Notes: generated by a model not told the origin, from the letters alone. Shown: positions 34,848 through 46,990, numbered from the stretch's first letter. The stretch is 64,000 nt of DNA from Taenia hydatigena (GCA_036345935.2 JADWOT020000005.1:3528696-3592695), one strand, 5' to 3'. Numbers and translations: made by a program.

Positions 34848-37800
34848 CTAGAAGGTCTCTACTAGCTTCTCCTCCTTCATTGGAGATGTCGCAACAACAT
34901 TCAACTGAGACTCCTTCTTCTCCTCCCCTTCCTCCACTAAAACGCACGCGAACACCTTCTGCAGAAGCACCGTGCTCTTATCTGTTTATGAGGAAGGAAA
35001 GAAGAGCGGCAAGAGTGTGTGACTCGCTGTTTCAAGCCACTCACTATGGAGTGGAAGAGGGCAACTCACAGACAAAGCGTTGGAAGCTCTCGGGCTTGTT
35101 CTTCCACGAAACACCAAACCAGTAGATGGGAATGGCCGCCAACATGAGAATGACGTTGGAAAGCGACTCACGCGGCTGTTGATAGATGGTGAGCGCAAGA
35201 ATGAAGAGATCACATACGAGGAAGAGGATGGGGAAGAAGATGGGCAGCTGCATAAAATCAAGACAAAGAAAGGTGCGTCAGGAACGCCTCGACTTAACGA
35301 GGATCTCATGTACCTTGACTATCAGCTGCAGCATAAATCACCACAATGAGGAGAAGGGAACAAAGGCAAAGAAATGCTGGCGAGTGTACCTGAAACGATG
35401 TTTTCAGATTGGGTTGCTTGTAGCGTAAGTAGAGGAGAGCGGCCACTGCCAAAGCGGCTATGGAGGAGAACGCGAAGCCCGCCAACTCAATCAGTGCAAA
35501 GAGATCACTGTAGAACTGGTAGCTCACGGCGAGAACAAGCTGCAGCGAGAAACACAATCAAGAGAGCAAAGTACCTCCTGCCTTGGATCGGTTAGAATAG
35601 ATCTTATTCACGATCGGCTAGTAGTCCATGACACCGAAGAACCACAATCGGCTATTTCTGACTTAGCCAATACCTGCTCATGCAAATGGACAAACAGTCA
35701 TTCTTTAATGCAGGAGATTGCATTTCTGTTGGAAACGTTGTCCCCTATTTCTCTACTGGAAGAGTAGTAGCTAATGGACTAGAGTCGCAGTAGATAAAGA
35801 AACGTTTCTTAGATAATGAAGCAAAAGTCGGACGACAATTGTAATATAGAAGGAGGTAACTCACCAAAACTAGAATGGCCGGAATAGGTGTCAAGTTGCA
35901 GTGATGAATCATGGCGAGGATGGAGGGCATGTGCCCTTCCCTGGCTCCGGTGTACGTCAAACTGTAAAACAGACAATGCAAAGAAATATTAACAACTAAA
36001 TTTTATCGGTTAAGAGGGCTCCATTGGGTGACGGAAAGATGCCAATCAAGGAAGATAACTTACCGGGATATCGACAACGCCTGACCGTTGATGCTTCCAA
36101 ACACTGAGGCGCCGACGAAGACGGGCATGAGCATGGCAATCCAGGGCATCGCACGCTTCGCAAACACCTGGAAGTAACGCAATGCTTGTCATTGTCAAAC
36201 ATAAGCTGTCTCCGATGTACAACACTTTGGGACCAGCGATTTAGGTGGTTCCTTGCCCTGTTTTACATTGTTCAATTTCCTTCCACCAAATGACCATACC
36301 TTGGTCAAAACTCACCACAGCGATGGCGGAGGATCCAGACCCTGTGGCCAGCATTTCGTAGGGGCTGAGTACTGCCATGTAAGCAACGTTCGTGAGCACG
36401 TACAGCCCGGTCACCAGGGAGAGGGCGATTCCAATTGTCAATGGCAGGTTTCTAGATGAATGATGGGAACACCAATAACTCTCTTGCTATGCAGCCTGCC
36501 TCACGTTAATCTGCCCGACACTTACCTGCCGGGATTCTTCACCTCCTCCACCAAGAAATTAAGTGAATTCCTATAAGGCAATCAGACAAGTAATTATCCG
36601 TTTAGAGGAATAGCAGCACTAAATCCAGCTAATTTTCATCCAAACCTTGGATTAGAAGTGAATTATCACCTGGATGTCGACAAATCCTTCAACTCGCCTA
36701 GCATTAAACAATGCGATACTGTACAAATCGAATGGCACTCAACTACGAAGTGCAAGGACTTGCAAGACTGTTTTATATGGTGAGAAGAAGGCGAAGTAGA
36801 CTACTCTAACAATACCCCTCCTAAAACAACCTACTTAGTTCGCAGCATTTGAAAGTGGAACAGCATAACGCACCGCCTTAACTTAAAAAATAATCGACGT
36901 TCAAGAAGACCATATAACCATAATCGCGACAAAAATAGCGATAAACTACCTCCCAATTATAATCGAAAAAACTTGATGTTGGTCAATAAAGAAGTCTCGG
37001 AAGGGCTCAAGATGGGTGATGAAACAATTCCTTCGCGTCTTCATCATTAACTTCCACTCACAAAACTCACTGGCCTCATAAGTTTTAATGATCACTCACT
37101 TGTTCTCTGCTCCTTTCAAGATTATGCAAATGCGTCACTCCTCAGCAGTTTACTTCACAAACGACCATGTGATTAGCAAGCAAACTCACCTAGTGCACTA
37201 CCGCCTAAGGCTCCACTTGGTTAAACACACAAAATTAATATGCAAATTTGGCGCCGCAATAGCTGGTGCACAATGATAGCTAAACGATGAGCAACAAAGT
37301 TCCTTAAAAATCAACACTCACCACCCGCCAAACGCCCAAAATCCCTGGTAGAAGGCCAGTGCCAGATAACCGGGCGATACGTTAGATCCCTCGAAGGCGT
37401 TGTGGAAACTCTCCACATGACCTACCACAATGACAAAAATTCTCAACCACCTATAGACGACATATGATGCATGCATCATAGATAGCGAATTGAAGATTAA
37501 AAAAGAAGGCTTCATGTAGAGAAACACGTGACATATTCCAAGGATGAGACACCTTACCAGTTGCGAGATAGTACAATCCAAAGCCGATTATTAGCAGCAG
37601 AGCGAAAATCTTGCCGAAGGTGAAGATCACCGCGAGTCTCGTTGCCCATCTCACCTTGTAGCAGTTTATTGCGAAAATCAACACTAAAAGAACGCATGAC
37701 TACAGAGTCGCACTTACTCAGGCCACAAAGCGCAATCATGTTTACAACCGGTCCAGGAATCGCACAATCAGGATAGACGGGTTGTAGCACGTACTGCGCA

Positions 37801-38195
37801 AAGACAATCGAATTGGCGGCACAACCAACACCACCAATGATCACAAAGGTAATCCACATTACAATAAATGCAGGCAGACCACCAAAGGCTTCAAGGATAT
37901 ATGCGTATTCGCCACCAGATTTCTGAATTCGTACACCGAGTTCAGCATACGCCAGGGCACCAAGCATGCTGAAGAGACCCGGCACTATCCACATGATTAG
38001 AGAAAGGCCCACAGAATTAGAATATCGCAGAACGCCAACAGGCGACACGAAAATGCCAGACCCAACAATAACACCAAATACGATGCTGACGGCTTGTATT
38101 ACGCCTATCTCCTTTGTCATCTTAACTGCCACCCTTTCGACTCCATCTGCGGAGCTCAGAACTCCAGATCCTTCCGAAACGCCACCCATTGCCAA
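34848..38195 (-). CDS. SLC7 heteromeric amino acid transporter light chain, copy A (10 exons, 515 aa)
   Basis: A plasma-membrane amino acid exchanger light chain of the LAT/y+LAT/b0,+AT type. Exons: 37718-38195, 37558-37683, 37322-37421, 36526-36570, 36316-36451, 36064-36167, 35865-35961, 35390-35539, 35070-35247, 34848-34981. All introns are GT-AG, the first only 34 nt. The joined frame has no internal stop and totals 1548 nt. Residues 45-47 are the GSG of [12 protein letters not shown], the substrate loop of TM1. Cys144 in VYPDCAIP aligns with the light-chain cysteine (LAT1 Cys164) that bonds to the heavy chain. FWAFGGWNSLNF and [12 protein letters not shown] are family hallmarks. Trp230 occupies the position of LAT1 Phe252. 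Length fits the 12-TM family. The C-terminus is 21 residues longer than in B and C and rich in Glu and Lys. Substrate and partner cannot be told from sequence. Confidence 0.95.
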
Positions 38196-38230
38196 ACGCT
38201 AGCGGTTCACGCATGGTACACTCACGTGAA

Positions 38231-38237
38231 TTTATAT
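38231..38237 (-). promoter_or_regulatory. TATA-like element of transporter copy A
   Basis: ATATAAA on the minus strand, 35 nt upstream of the ATG at 38195. The same element is found at a similar distance in copies B and C, which suggests a core promoter and a very short 5' leader. Confidence 0.5.
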
Positions 38238-38249
38238 CCGTGCCCTCGT

Positions 38250-39960
38250 AGAAAGCTTTGGGTAGCCTAGTTAAACAACGCCGTCAAGGTAATTTGCTGA
38301 AAAACTTAGCATTAAGACAATCGTTTCAACCAAAATAAACTTAACTTTTCCATTTGGTTTGTCGTTGTTGCTAATAAGAAAGGTAGACATGATTATAGCT
38401 TAAAACTTATACATAAAAACAGCTATAAATTATGCGCACCTAGGCAGTCCATAGGGTTGAATTAAGAAAGCAAAATCACATTTTTCAAAATTAAGTAAAA
38501 ATTAACCGGTTGACGTTTTGATCTATTAGTTCCTCAACTTTCACGTCTAGTTAGACTCGAGCTGTGTCTGTCTAGTCAAATACATTTTCTTAAAAGTTGG
38601 TCAAACGTTCCTAAAGTAGGTGATTAGTTAGCGATCAAAGATAATTTAGAAGGCTTAAATCAACCACTCACCCTGATTATGCGGTACCCGATATTGATGT
38701 TAGCAACTACTAAGTGCCACGGCCCGCGTGGTTGGCAGGACTTGAGAATCAATGTAAATCAGCGGACTAGGGCAAACCGATGGGACAACTGACTAAGGGT
38801 GAACAAATTGTAGCAGTACTGTAAGTCTGTGATGGTAGATTAATCACTTAACTTCTGTGGTATTTAAGTAATAAGTAAGAAAATGCGTGGCAGCACTTCG
38901 AGATACCAGAATCCTCTCGTTAAACAAGCCGAGTGCCTCGCTTGATTAAAACATTTAATTAAACTATCCAAAAGCTTGAACCTAACCTTTTTAACGTTTT
39001 AAGTTCTTTGAAGCGCGGAAAGAGCAATTCGTATTTGCACATTTACCTCGAGCCGCTTTGTAAATACTTGAACGCATGAATTGGCCTGCCTCAGTATACA
39101 TGCGAATGTGAAATTTCGAAAAGAAAAATAAAGTCGGTTCATGTTTGAAGAACATTGTCAAGTTGTACATAAAATAGGCAAACAGGCCGAATGTTACTGC
39201 TACGATTGAAGTGGGAAGGCGAAAGTAATGCCCAACCACCTGATTAGAGCCTACAGCAGCGAGCAGTGGTTACTCCACCTCCACCAGCGTCTAATAGTTA
39301 TTCCGATGGAAAACGTAGAGACGATGGAGAAATCGCAACCAAGAGACTCGGAAAGCATCCACTTCCCATTGATGAGGCTAAACATTCTAAATGGAGATTG
39401 TCAAGGCCCCGACTTGCTTATTGCTCCCCGTTGTGCGATTATGTCCACTACTTCTGCACCGAAGTTCTTCTTGAAGCAAGAAGCAGATCGAGAGGAACTC
39501 TGATTCACAAATTACTCCTATCTGGAGGGATAGGCAGTGGTGATAGCCTACTCAAGCAATGTCTTGAATCCGAATCTCCCCACGTAAAGGCTAAGACCGT
39601 GAGCTACAACAACAACCACCTCCGTGGACCCGAATAGGATCTAAAATGGTTTTGTCTAGACGCCGGCATCCAGTGGTAAATACCAACTTTGAGAGAGAAC
39701 ACAGACCATGTATAAAATGCTATCGTTCAATGCCAAGAGGGACAGAAGAGCGCACAAGTACAAACAGGGAGGAGGGACTGACATAAAAAAGTGGAGACAT
39801 AGCAAATAACTAGAAACTCGCTATCAATTGGAATGATCGGAAGACTAGTGGGCAGAAGTCCATTGAACACCAACCCGGTTGTAACAAAGGGGTAATTGGA
39901 ATAGCAATGAAAGCTCCAGCCGTAGACGTAGAGCACTTGAAAGAGGAGGTGAGTTGTAAT
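38250..39960. other. Intergenic DNA between transporter copies A and B
   Basis: No gene was supported. A plus-strand frame (39266-39637) and a hydrophobic minus-strand frame (38991-39239, opening at GTG rather than ATG) were examined and not accepted. The rest is AT-rich without recognisable repeats. Confidence 0.45.
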
Positions 39961-40020
39961 TGCAAAGCCCTAAATGCCCCAACTTGATTGTTTGCCTTCT
40001 TAGGGAGGAGAGAGTGCAAT

Positions 40021-43000
40021 TTACTCCAACTGAGACTCGTCTTCCACCGGCACACAGGCGAACACTTTTTGCAGAAAAGTTGTCCCCTTGTCTGCAAAGA
40101 AGAGAAGAAACACATCAGGAAGTGCGACTCGGTGTTTCGAAACACTCACAATTGGCTTGATCTTTCCCACTTACAAATAAAGTTCTGGAAGCTCTCAGGT
40201 TTGTTCTTCCACGAAACACCAAACCAATAGATGGGAATGGCCGCCAACATGAGAATGACGTTGGAGAGCGACTCACGCGGTTGTTGATAGATGGTCAGCA
40301 CAAGAATGAGGAGATCGCATCCAAGGAAGAGGATAGGGAAGAAGATAGGCAACTGCGTGAATTAATGCAGAAAAAAGTGTGTTAGAATCACCTTTGCTTA
40401 TCACAGGTGCCTGCCTACGTCTATCACAAAGGTCTCAACTACCCTGACTATCAGCTGCAGCACAAATGAACACGAAAGCATACCTGAAACGACGTTTTCA
40501 GATTGGGCTCCTTATAGCGCATGTAGAGGAGAGCGGCCACCGCCAAAGCCGCAATAAAGGCGAACGCGAAGCCCGCCAACTCAATCAGTGCAAAGAGGTC
40601 ACTGTAGAACTGGTAGCTCACGGCAAGGACAAGCTACAGCGAGAAAAACAATCATGAGCAGAGCGTACACGGCATTATTAATTTGCAGACTGGTTGGAAT
40701 AGATGTGATACACTACCGACTTTATTAACTACTCCTAGCTTAGCCGATGCTTAGCCATGTAAATAATCAGGCGGTCCGATTTCCGCCGCCCATCGCGCAA
40801 CAAAACTTATTGTGCTCCGATTTGGAATGTTCCACTATTTGGCTACTTAAAGAAAATAAGCCGGTAAATTAGGCCTACAGCACGCAAAGTGTTGCATATC
40901 CACTAAAAAAAGAATATTTGAGTGCGAAAGAGGATGTCTCACCAAAATCAGAATAGCCGGAATGGGCGTAAGGTTGCAGTGGTGGATCATGGCGAGAATG
41001 GATGGCATATGTCCTTCTCTGGCTCCAGTGTACGTCAAGCTTAAGACGAATTTAACAGAGCGATGAAAGCACGTCTGCCGCGAGATCCGCATTCGGGAAT
41101 GAGAAAAAAGACAACTAACCGAGATATCGACATCGCCAGTCCGTTAATACTTCCAAACACTGAGGCACCGACGAAGACTGGCATTAGCATGGAGATCCAG
41201 GGCATCGCACGCTTCGCGAACACCTAAAAGTAGAGACGATAGTCACTGTCAAACACAAGATGGCCCCACAAAACAGCACTTGTCGATACAAAGGAGTTCA
41301 ATAGACGTTCACACCCGCTGTTGTAGTCTATTCTCTTCCTCTTTTCCCACCTTACCTACAAACAATACAACCTTCCACCACACTATTGTACCAAGCCTTC
41401 ACACCGGACTGTTTGTCTCAACTCACCACAGCGATGGCAGAGGATCCAGACCCCGTGGCCAACATCTCGTAGGGACTCAGCACCGCCAGGTATGCTATGT
41501 TCGTCAGCATGTACAGACCAGTCACCAAGGAGAGTGCAATCGCGATAGCCAATGGAAGATTTCTGCAACGGTGCAGACACCTCTTACCACCCTGACTCCT
41601 TTCAAAGTATCCCCAGATGATCTGCTTGACACTTACCTGCCTGGGTTTTTCATTTCTTCTACCAAGAAATTAAGGTAGTTCCTACAACCCAGAGAAAAAT
41701 TACCTAACTACAATGAGCAAGATGATTCGAGATCAAACAATGAGGACCTCAAGATAGCCTTTAGAACTGATAATGGAACAGCGCCTTCGCATCCTCGTTA
41801 ACTCTCGGTCACACAATTTATTAGGCCAATCAGCTACACAGGCCATCCACTTGATCCCCACAGCATGCAACAAAATACGGATTTGGAATTTCTTGGTCAT
41901 TTACTGAATTGATTTACAATGAGGAATGATTTCAGCAGCACAGATTCAGGTCAACGGTTACATGATTGACAACGCGCAAACGACATGATCATGGACTACC
42001 TTGTCACACAAGGTTCACCTCAGCCTACATTACTGCAATTTAAAAACAACATAAATAGACACCGGTAATATGTTATTCCACTACCGAGATATCTCGAACA
42101 CTAACCAGTGGTCAAGCCGTGAGCAGCGATATACGTAAATGATTAAAAACAATACTTGCCAACCCGAATATGCCCAGAAGCCCTGGTAGAAGGCCAGTGC
42201 CAGATAACCGGGCGATACATTGGATCCCTCGAAGGCGCTGTGAAAACTCTCTACGTGACCTAGTACAATGACATATTTCTTAAATATACAAAGTTGAGTC
42301 GAGCATGTATCATAGACATAGCAAATAGAGGGTGACAAAGCACATCCCTTGCTTACAAAGACTAATATGCAGACTAATACATAACGTATTCGAGGAGTGA
42401 GACGACTCACCAGTTGCAAGATAGTACAATCCAAAGCCGATTATCAGTAATAGAGCGATAGTCTTGCCAAATGAGAAGATCACAGCAACCCTCGTCGCCC
42501 ATTTTACCTTGTAGCAGTTTATTGCACAAATCAACACTAAAAGGATGCATGACGACAGAGTAGCACTTACTCACGCCACAGAGGGCAATCATGGTTACAA
42601 CGGGCTCAGGGATCGCGCAGTCTGGATAGACCAGCTGCAGCATGTATTGCGCGAAGATAATTGAGTTGCCAGCGCAACTGACACCACCAACGACCACAAA
42701 GGTGATCCACATCACAATGAATGCAGGTAGACCACCAAAGGCCTCGAGGACATAGGCATACTCGCCGCCGGACTTTTGGATTCGCACGCCCAGTTCAGCG
42801 TACACCAAGGCACCAAGCATACTAAAGAGACCCGGCACTAGCCACATGACTAGCGAAAGGCCAACAGAATTTGAATATCGCAGAACACCGACAGGTGACA
42901 CGAAGATACCGGACCCAACTATAATACCAAATATGATACTGACGGCCTGCAATACGCCAATCTCTTTTGCCATCTTCACCGCCATCCTCTTGCCTCCGTT

Positions 43001-43048
43001 AGCAAGGCTCGGAACTTCAGCCCCACGAGACACACTACCCATTATCAA
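40021..43048 (-). CDS. SLC7 heteromeric amino acid transporter light chain, copy B (10 exons, 494 aa)
   Basis: A paralogue of copy A. Exons: 42571-43048, 42411-42536, 42160-42259, 41637-41681, 41427-41562, 41120-41223, 40943-41039, 40484-40633, 40175-40352, 40021-40091. Exon lengths match copy A in all but the last. Intron 1 is 34 nt. Intron 3 begins GCAAGT, a non-canonical GC-AG intron where A and C use GTGAGT. The joined frame (1485 nt) is intact. GSG is at residues 45-47, the heavy-chain cysteine is Cys144 (VYPDCAIP), Trp230 is at the gate position, and the C-terminus ends [14 protein letters not shown], resembling the LAT1 tail. Exons 4-5 and intron 4 are nearly identical to copy C, while exons 8-9 are closer to copy A, pointing to gene conversion. 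Transcribed away from copy C, head-to-head. Likely functional, but the substrate is unknown. Confidence 0.94.
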
Positions 43049-43083
43049 ACTCTGCGGACTGACGCATGATGCGCTACCACGAA

Positions 43084-43090
43084 TTTATAA
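43084..43090 (-). promoter_or_regulatory. TATA-like element of transporter copy B
   Basis: TTATAAA on the minus strand about 35 nt upstream of the ATG at 43048, set in GATTATAAATTCGTGG; copy A has GATATAAATTCACGTG at the same place. The flanks as well as the core are conserved. Confidence 0.5.
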
Positions 43091-43523
43091 TCGTACCTGT
43101 TTCGGTGATTTTGAACGGATCAGTTAAACAATGAGAGCATGCATTATTAAGACTTGAACAAGTTAATATTAAGAACTATTTTAGCAATTTCCAATGCTTT
43201 TAGAGAGGCTGTAAGCTATACAACGCAAGAAAGTTGTCTAGTCGATTAAATGAGAAAAAAATTATAAACTTGTCTTTTGACCATAATTTTACATGGTCCT
43301 AATATTCAGAACCAAAAAAATCGCTAAGTTAAGACCATTAACAATTTGACTACCTAATTTTGCTACCGTTTTAGCCATACTAGCTACTAACGCGGACACC
43401 ATTTTTAAGATAGGCACTAAACATGCAAGCATCTGTAATTATAATCTTTTGCATAACCTCTGTTGGCTTGCTTGAGGCACATGGTGCCTATTAGGTGCTT
43501 TGGTGTTATTTTTTGAACAATAC

Positions 43524-43654
43524 TGTAGCGTTCCGAGGCTTCCTCGGAGGCAAAAGAAGGCAGAATGCTAGAGTAGAATATATATTCAACGGGCAGAGGT
43601 GAATAAGCTGCTGGCATGGCCTGGAGACCAGCCCACGCAGGTAGAGCAGTACCA
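43524..43654 (+). mobile_element. LTR-like repeat, copy 4 (internally deleted)
   Basis: Begins TGTAGCGTTCCGAGGC and matches the family through CAGCCCACGCAG. It then jumps to a short GTACCA end, having lost about 50 bp of the 3' part. It abuts copy 5 almost directly, forming a tandem pair. Confidence 0.7.
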
Positions 43655-43655
43655 A

Positions 43656-43846
43656 TGTAGCGTTCCGAGGCTCCCTTGAAAGCAAAAGAAAGCAGAATAC
43701 TGGGGTGGAATTCATATATATATATATTAAACGGATAAAGGTAAACAAGCCGCTGGCATGGTCCGGGGGCTAGCCTACGCAGCTAGGTCAATGCGGCCAC
43801 CTCTGTGACCCTGACCGAAACCGGTAGTTCAAACAAAGTATTGCCA
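43656..43846 (+). mobile_element. LTR-like repeat, copy 5 (most complete)
   Basis: A 191-bp copy with TG...CA ends (TGTAGCG to TATTGCCA). It contains an AT-repeat TATA-like tract (CATATATATATA, near 43711-43726) that could serve as a promoter. It shares GTGACCCTGACCGAA and the AACAAAGTATTG terminus with copy 1. No coding capacity. Confidence 0.75.
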
Positions 43847-43859
43847 TACTACCATTGCT

Positions 43860-46800
43860 AAGAATCTGACGACAGCATTTTTGCTACGTTTTTGCAATGT
43901 TTAACCTAATTAAAACCTTCCTACTACTTGCTACGTGTCGTTGTGAGGCCACAACTTGGAAGGGGAATGAGCTGAGAAAAGTATTGATAGTGTGTGTAGA
44001 TGAGTTGATGAATAATCATGTGTAGGGCAAGATGTATAAGTCAAATTAGCGCATTTGAGGTGAGACACATGGTTTTAAGGCTGGCATATCCCAAAGCCTA
44101 AGAACCACGAGGTGGGCGCGATTCGGGAGTAATTAGGATACAGCGAGCATTAAAGGATCAACTTCGTTGCATCTTGCCACTAAACAGAAGAGGTGAACTT
44201 TTGAAGGGCGAATAATATGCAAATTATCAAAGCCAATTCGGCCACAATGCATGTCAAGGTGCAGTCATAAGACGACAAAAATAATTCTTCCTCCTTCCAA
44301 CATTCGAGAAGTTGACGAAGGTAGAGGTGACTACGAAAAGCTAGAGCACTGCATGTCCCACCAACACATGAATACGACATGGCCGATGGTTTAATTGAAT
44401 GTTCAAGCCTATGCACACAAGCGTCCCTGTGAAGTTAGCCGTTATCCAAAGTCACTGAGTAAATTAACCAAGCTAGGTTTGAAAAAGGGTCAAAGTTGGA
44501 AGCACAGTGAATGGATTTTGGCACATAAACCCTAACGAATTGGGATTTTATGTACCAAAACGAATCAAGTAGGCACTTGCATTGGTACATAAAGCACTGC
44601 AAAGTGCTTGCCATGAAATAGTTATTTGATCGCACTAACATAAGCTTATTTAGGCTGTGCCAAGATGGTCTTCCCAAACCGCGGATTGTCCATTTGAAAG
44701 CGTGCAAGCAAAGAGCGTCAGATCTGGCAAAATTATAACCATCCTACTAAATATGCAGATAAATTTTCCAGAAATGATCCCGATGGCCAACATCAGAGTT
44801 CTGTGTACAGCAAGCCTCAGAGTCATGACAATTGTGAGCCGGCTACTGGGCCTATTGTAGATCCGGATCTCCTCCATACCCCTCTACACCCCTTTCTGGC
44901 CCTCAACACTCAACACGAAGTTGGTGACTAAGAACGCGATCAGGGTCAAGCCATGGATCAAGACGTCTTCCACACCATCAAGAACGACATAGGCTGTCAC
45001 CAGGCAGCTACTCCAGTCCTGTTGTCAAACCTGTCTTGCTCGAAGAATCTCTTTACCTCCACACTATTTTACCTTATAATATCACAACTTCACAGGACCC
45101 ACTATGCTCAACCATGACCATTTTACAAGCATTCAGCCGAATCGGTCCTCCTGTTACCTTCCATTCCTACCTGTGTACCTCTTTATGCAAATTCGCATGC
45201 AGCCGAATGTCAAAGGAGGGAGTGAACTTATTAACCCTTTCATTATGGGTCACCGTGGACTAGAGCAGTGACAGCTAATTTTTGGTGAGTACAGAGAATA
45301 ATTACGTCGATAAAACCACCTTAAACAGGTGTTCGTCATGGATGGGCTTGAGTTCTTGGTCTTCCTGCCTCATTTGGTTGTCTCAGCATTCATGTGTATC
45401 AATGAAGCTGATCCCTCTTCCCGTATTTTGCTTCCTACTTCAAATAAAGCAGTATTAGGCTGATCTTCGCGGTGGGCTCAATAGTGCTAGGGTGTGAAGG
45501 GCTATAAATAGTTTAAACTTTCCTCTTGATTAAAATTTTATAAGGTATAACGCAACTGTAGGGCAGCTACGCCTGTGCGTTTTTTGATACTTTCTCCCAA
45601 AACTTCTGTTAAGAAGGTGAGTTGACGGAGTTGGGGAGAACTGGTGCAGTGGAGAAGGATTGGGAGGCGAACGAACAAAACGCTACACAGATATGCGTGC
45701 TCATCTAGATCGTCAGTCAAGTTGGAAGTCGACTGGTGTGCACAAGAAAATGGAAGCGAGGGAAGCACTGGAGATGCTGGTAGTAATTAAAAAAGCGGTC
45801 TCCTTGCTACCCATCATTACCTTGGTACGAGTAAACCTAGAACATGCTAATGTGTGCCTAGGACACCTTAGACGAGACGACGTTTGCGGCATCCAACCTT
45901 TGTCTGGCAGACTAACCACACGTCGCTCCTCAGTAGACGTGATTACCAGATGCGGGTTCGGTGAGTTAAGCAGGTGACTGGAACACCAAGTCTAACACAA
46001 TGACACTTCGAGCGATGCAAATTGCAGTCCATAATGGACGCCGACATCTTTGCAAATGTGGATGGAAGTTCTGCTGCAACACCTAAAGCGGAGATTTTAC
46101 AGACATTTGCAAGAAATGAAAGAAGAACGTCAACCGCAGAACAGAGAAGAATGTCAACGCGAGTCATGGGACTCAAAAAGGGCTCTGATTAGGAGAGAGC
46201 CACTGTCAAACAATGAGTATCATCGTGTTGCTCCCATGCGTTGACGTGGCGTGCGTTGTCCTGAAATTCCGTGCTCATTCCTATCCTCGCCGGCGCCCTG
46301 GACGTTGGTAGGAACAAGAGTTACATCTTTTGCCCGGTAATTGCAACTTGACATAAGTTGTGACCAATTTAGCTTTAGTAATTTGCATATTATTCTCTTT
46401 ATTTTGTCAAGAGCAGACTACAATAATGGGATCGCTAACCAAACCACCATGCGAGCCCTTAATATTGGGGCAATGTAACCTCGAGATCAAATATGGAATG
46501 ATACATCCTGTTTTTCGCACAATCCATTTGCGTCAAATCTGATATCTATGATTTTTATAAGCACCCGCTGGATTGAATAAATCCACAAAAGTGTCACAAC
46601 AATGATTGCACAAGAGATTCGTCTCCCTTGAAGTAGGAAGTGTTAATGTCCCCTAGAAGTACTATTAAACGGGCGTGCCAGAAAAAGTGTTTAATCAAAA
46701 TAATTGCCAGTCCAATGCCCGTGATTTTACAAGTCCATGTAAGCCCATTTTGCTCTAATTAAATTATAATAAAAAGCAACTAACGCACACATTATAAATT

Positions 46801-46990
46801 TATTTTGAATCTAATGTTCGTTCATGCTATTACATCAAATGAGTTCGCTCCAGTATTTGGCAAGAACAGTGGAATTCGAGTTTAAATGAAATACATTTAT
46901 CAAAATAGACTAGGTCTAAATAGTTGTAATCGCGTTTACTAAAACTGTGAATAGATATCCTAGCTTTGTTTAACTGCACCGATCGAAATC
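43860..46990. other. Intergenic DNA between head-to-head copies B and C
   Basis: About 3.1 kb upstream of copy C. It contains a decayed coding-like segment at 44650-45000 (minus, listed separately). Mixed open frames at 45660-46180 could not be assigned. The rest is AT-rich and featureless. Confidence 0.45.
44650..44995 (-). pseudogene. Decayed exon(s) of an unrecognised membrane protein
   Basis: After a plausible acceptor (CAACAG at about 44996-45001) a minus-strand frame reads DWSSCLVTAYVVLDGVEDV, then a hydrophobic stretch (LIHGLTLIAFLVTNFVLSV). An in-frame TAG follows, then RGMEEIRIYNRPSSR and a second hydrophobic stretch (LAVHRTLMLAIGIISGKF), and a stop at the end. Two membrane-like segments in one frame, interrupted by a single stop, suggest a relic or an exon-intron boundary I placed wrongly. 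No family was recognised. Confidence 0.3.

Noticed and set aside
38991..39239. Hydrophobic minus-strand frame (VVGHYFRLPTSIVAV...) ending near a donor-like site
   Set aside because: It opens at GTG, not ATG, the AT-rich base composition alone favours such F/Y/N/K-rich peptides, and no convincing following exon was found.
39266..39637. 123-codon plus-strand frame upstream of transporter copy A
   Set aside because: No domain, no partner exons and no conserved counterpart upstream of copies B or C.
41280..41678. 132-codon plus-strand frame, with a near-identical frame at 48327-48806 on the minus strand
   Set aside because: Antisense shadow of exons 4-5 of transporter copies B and C; the identity reflects the conversion tract.
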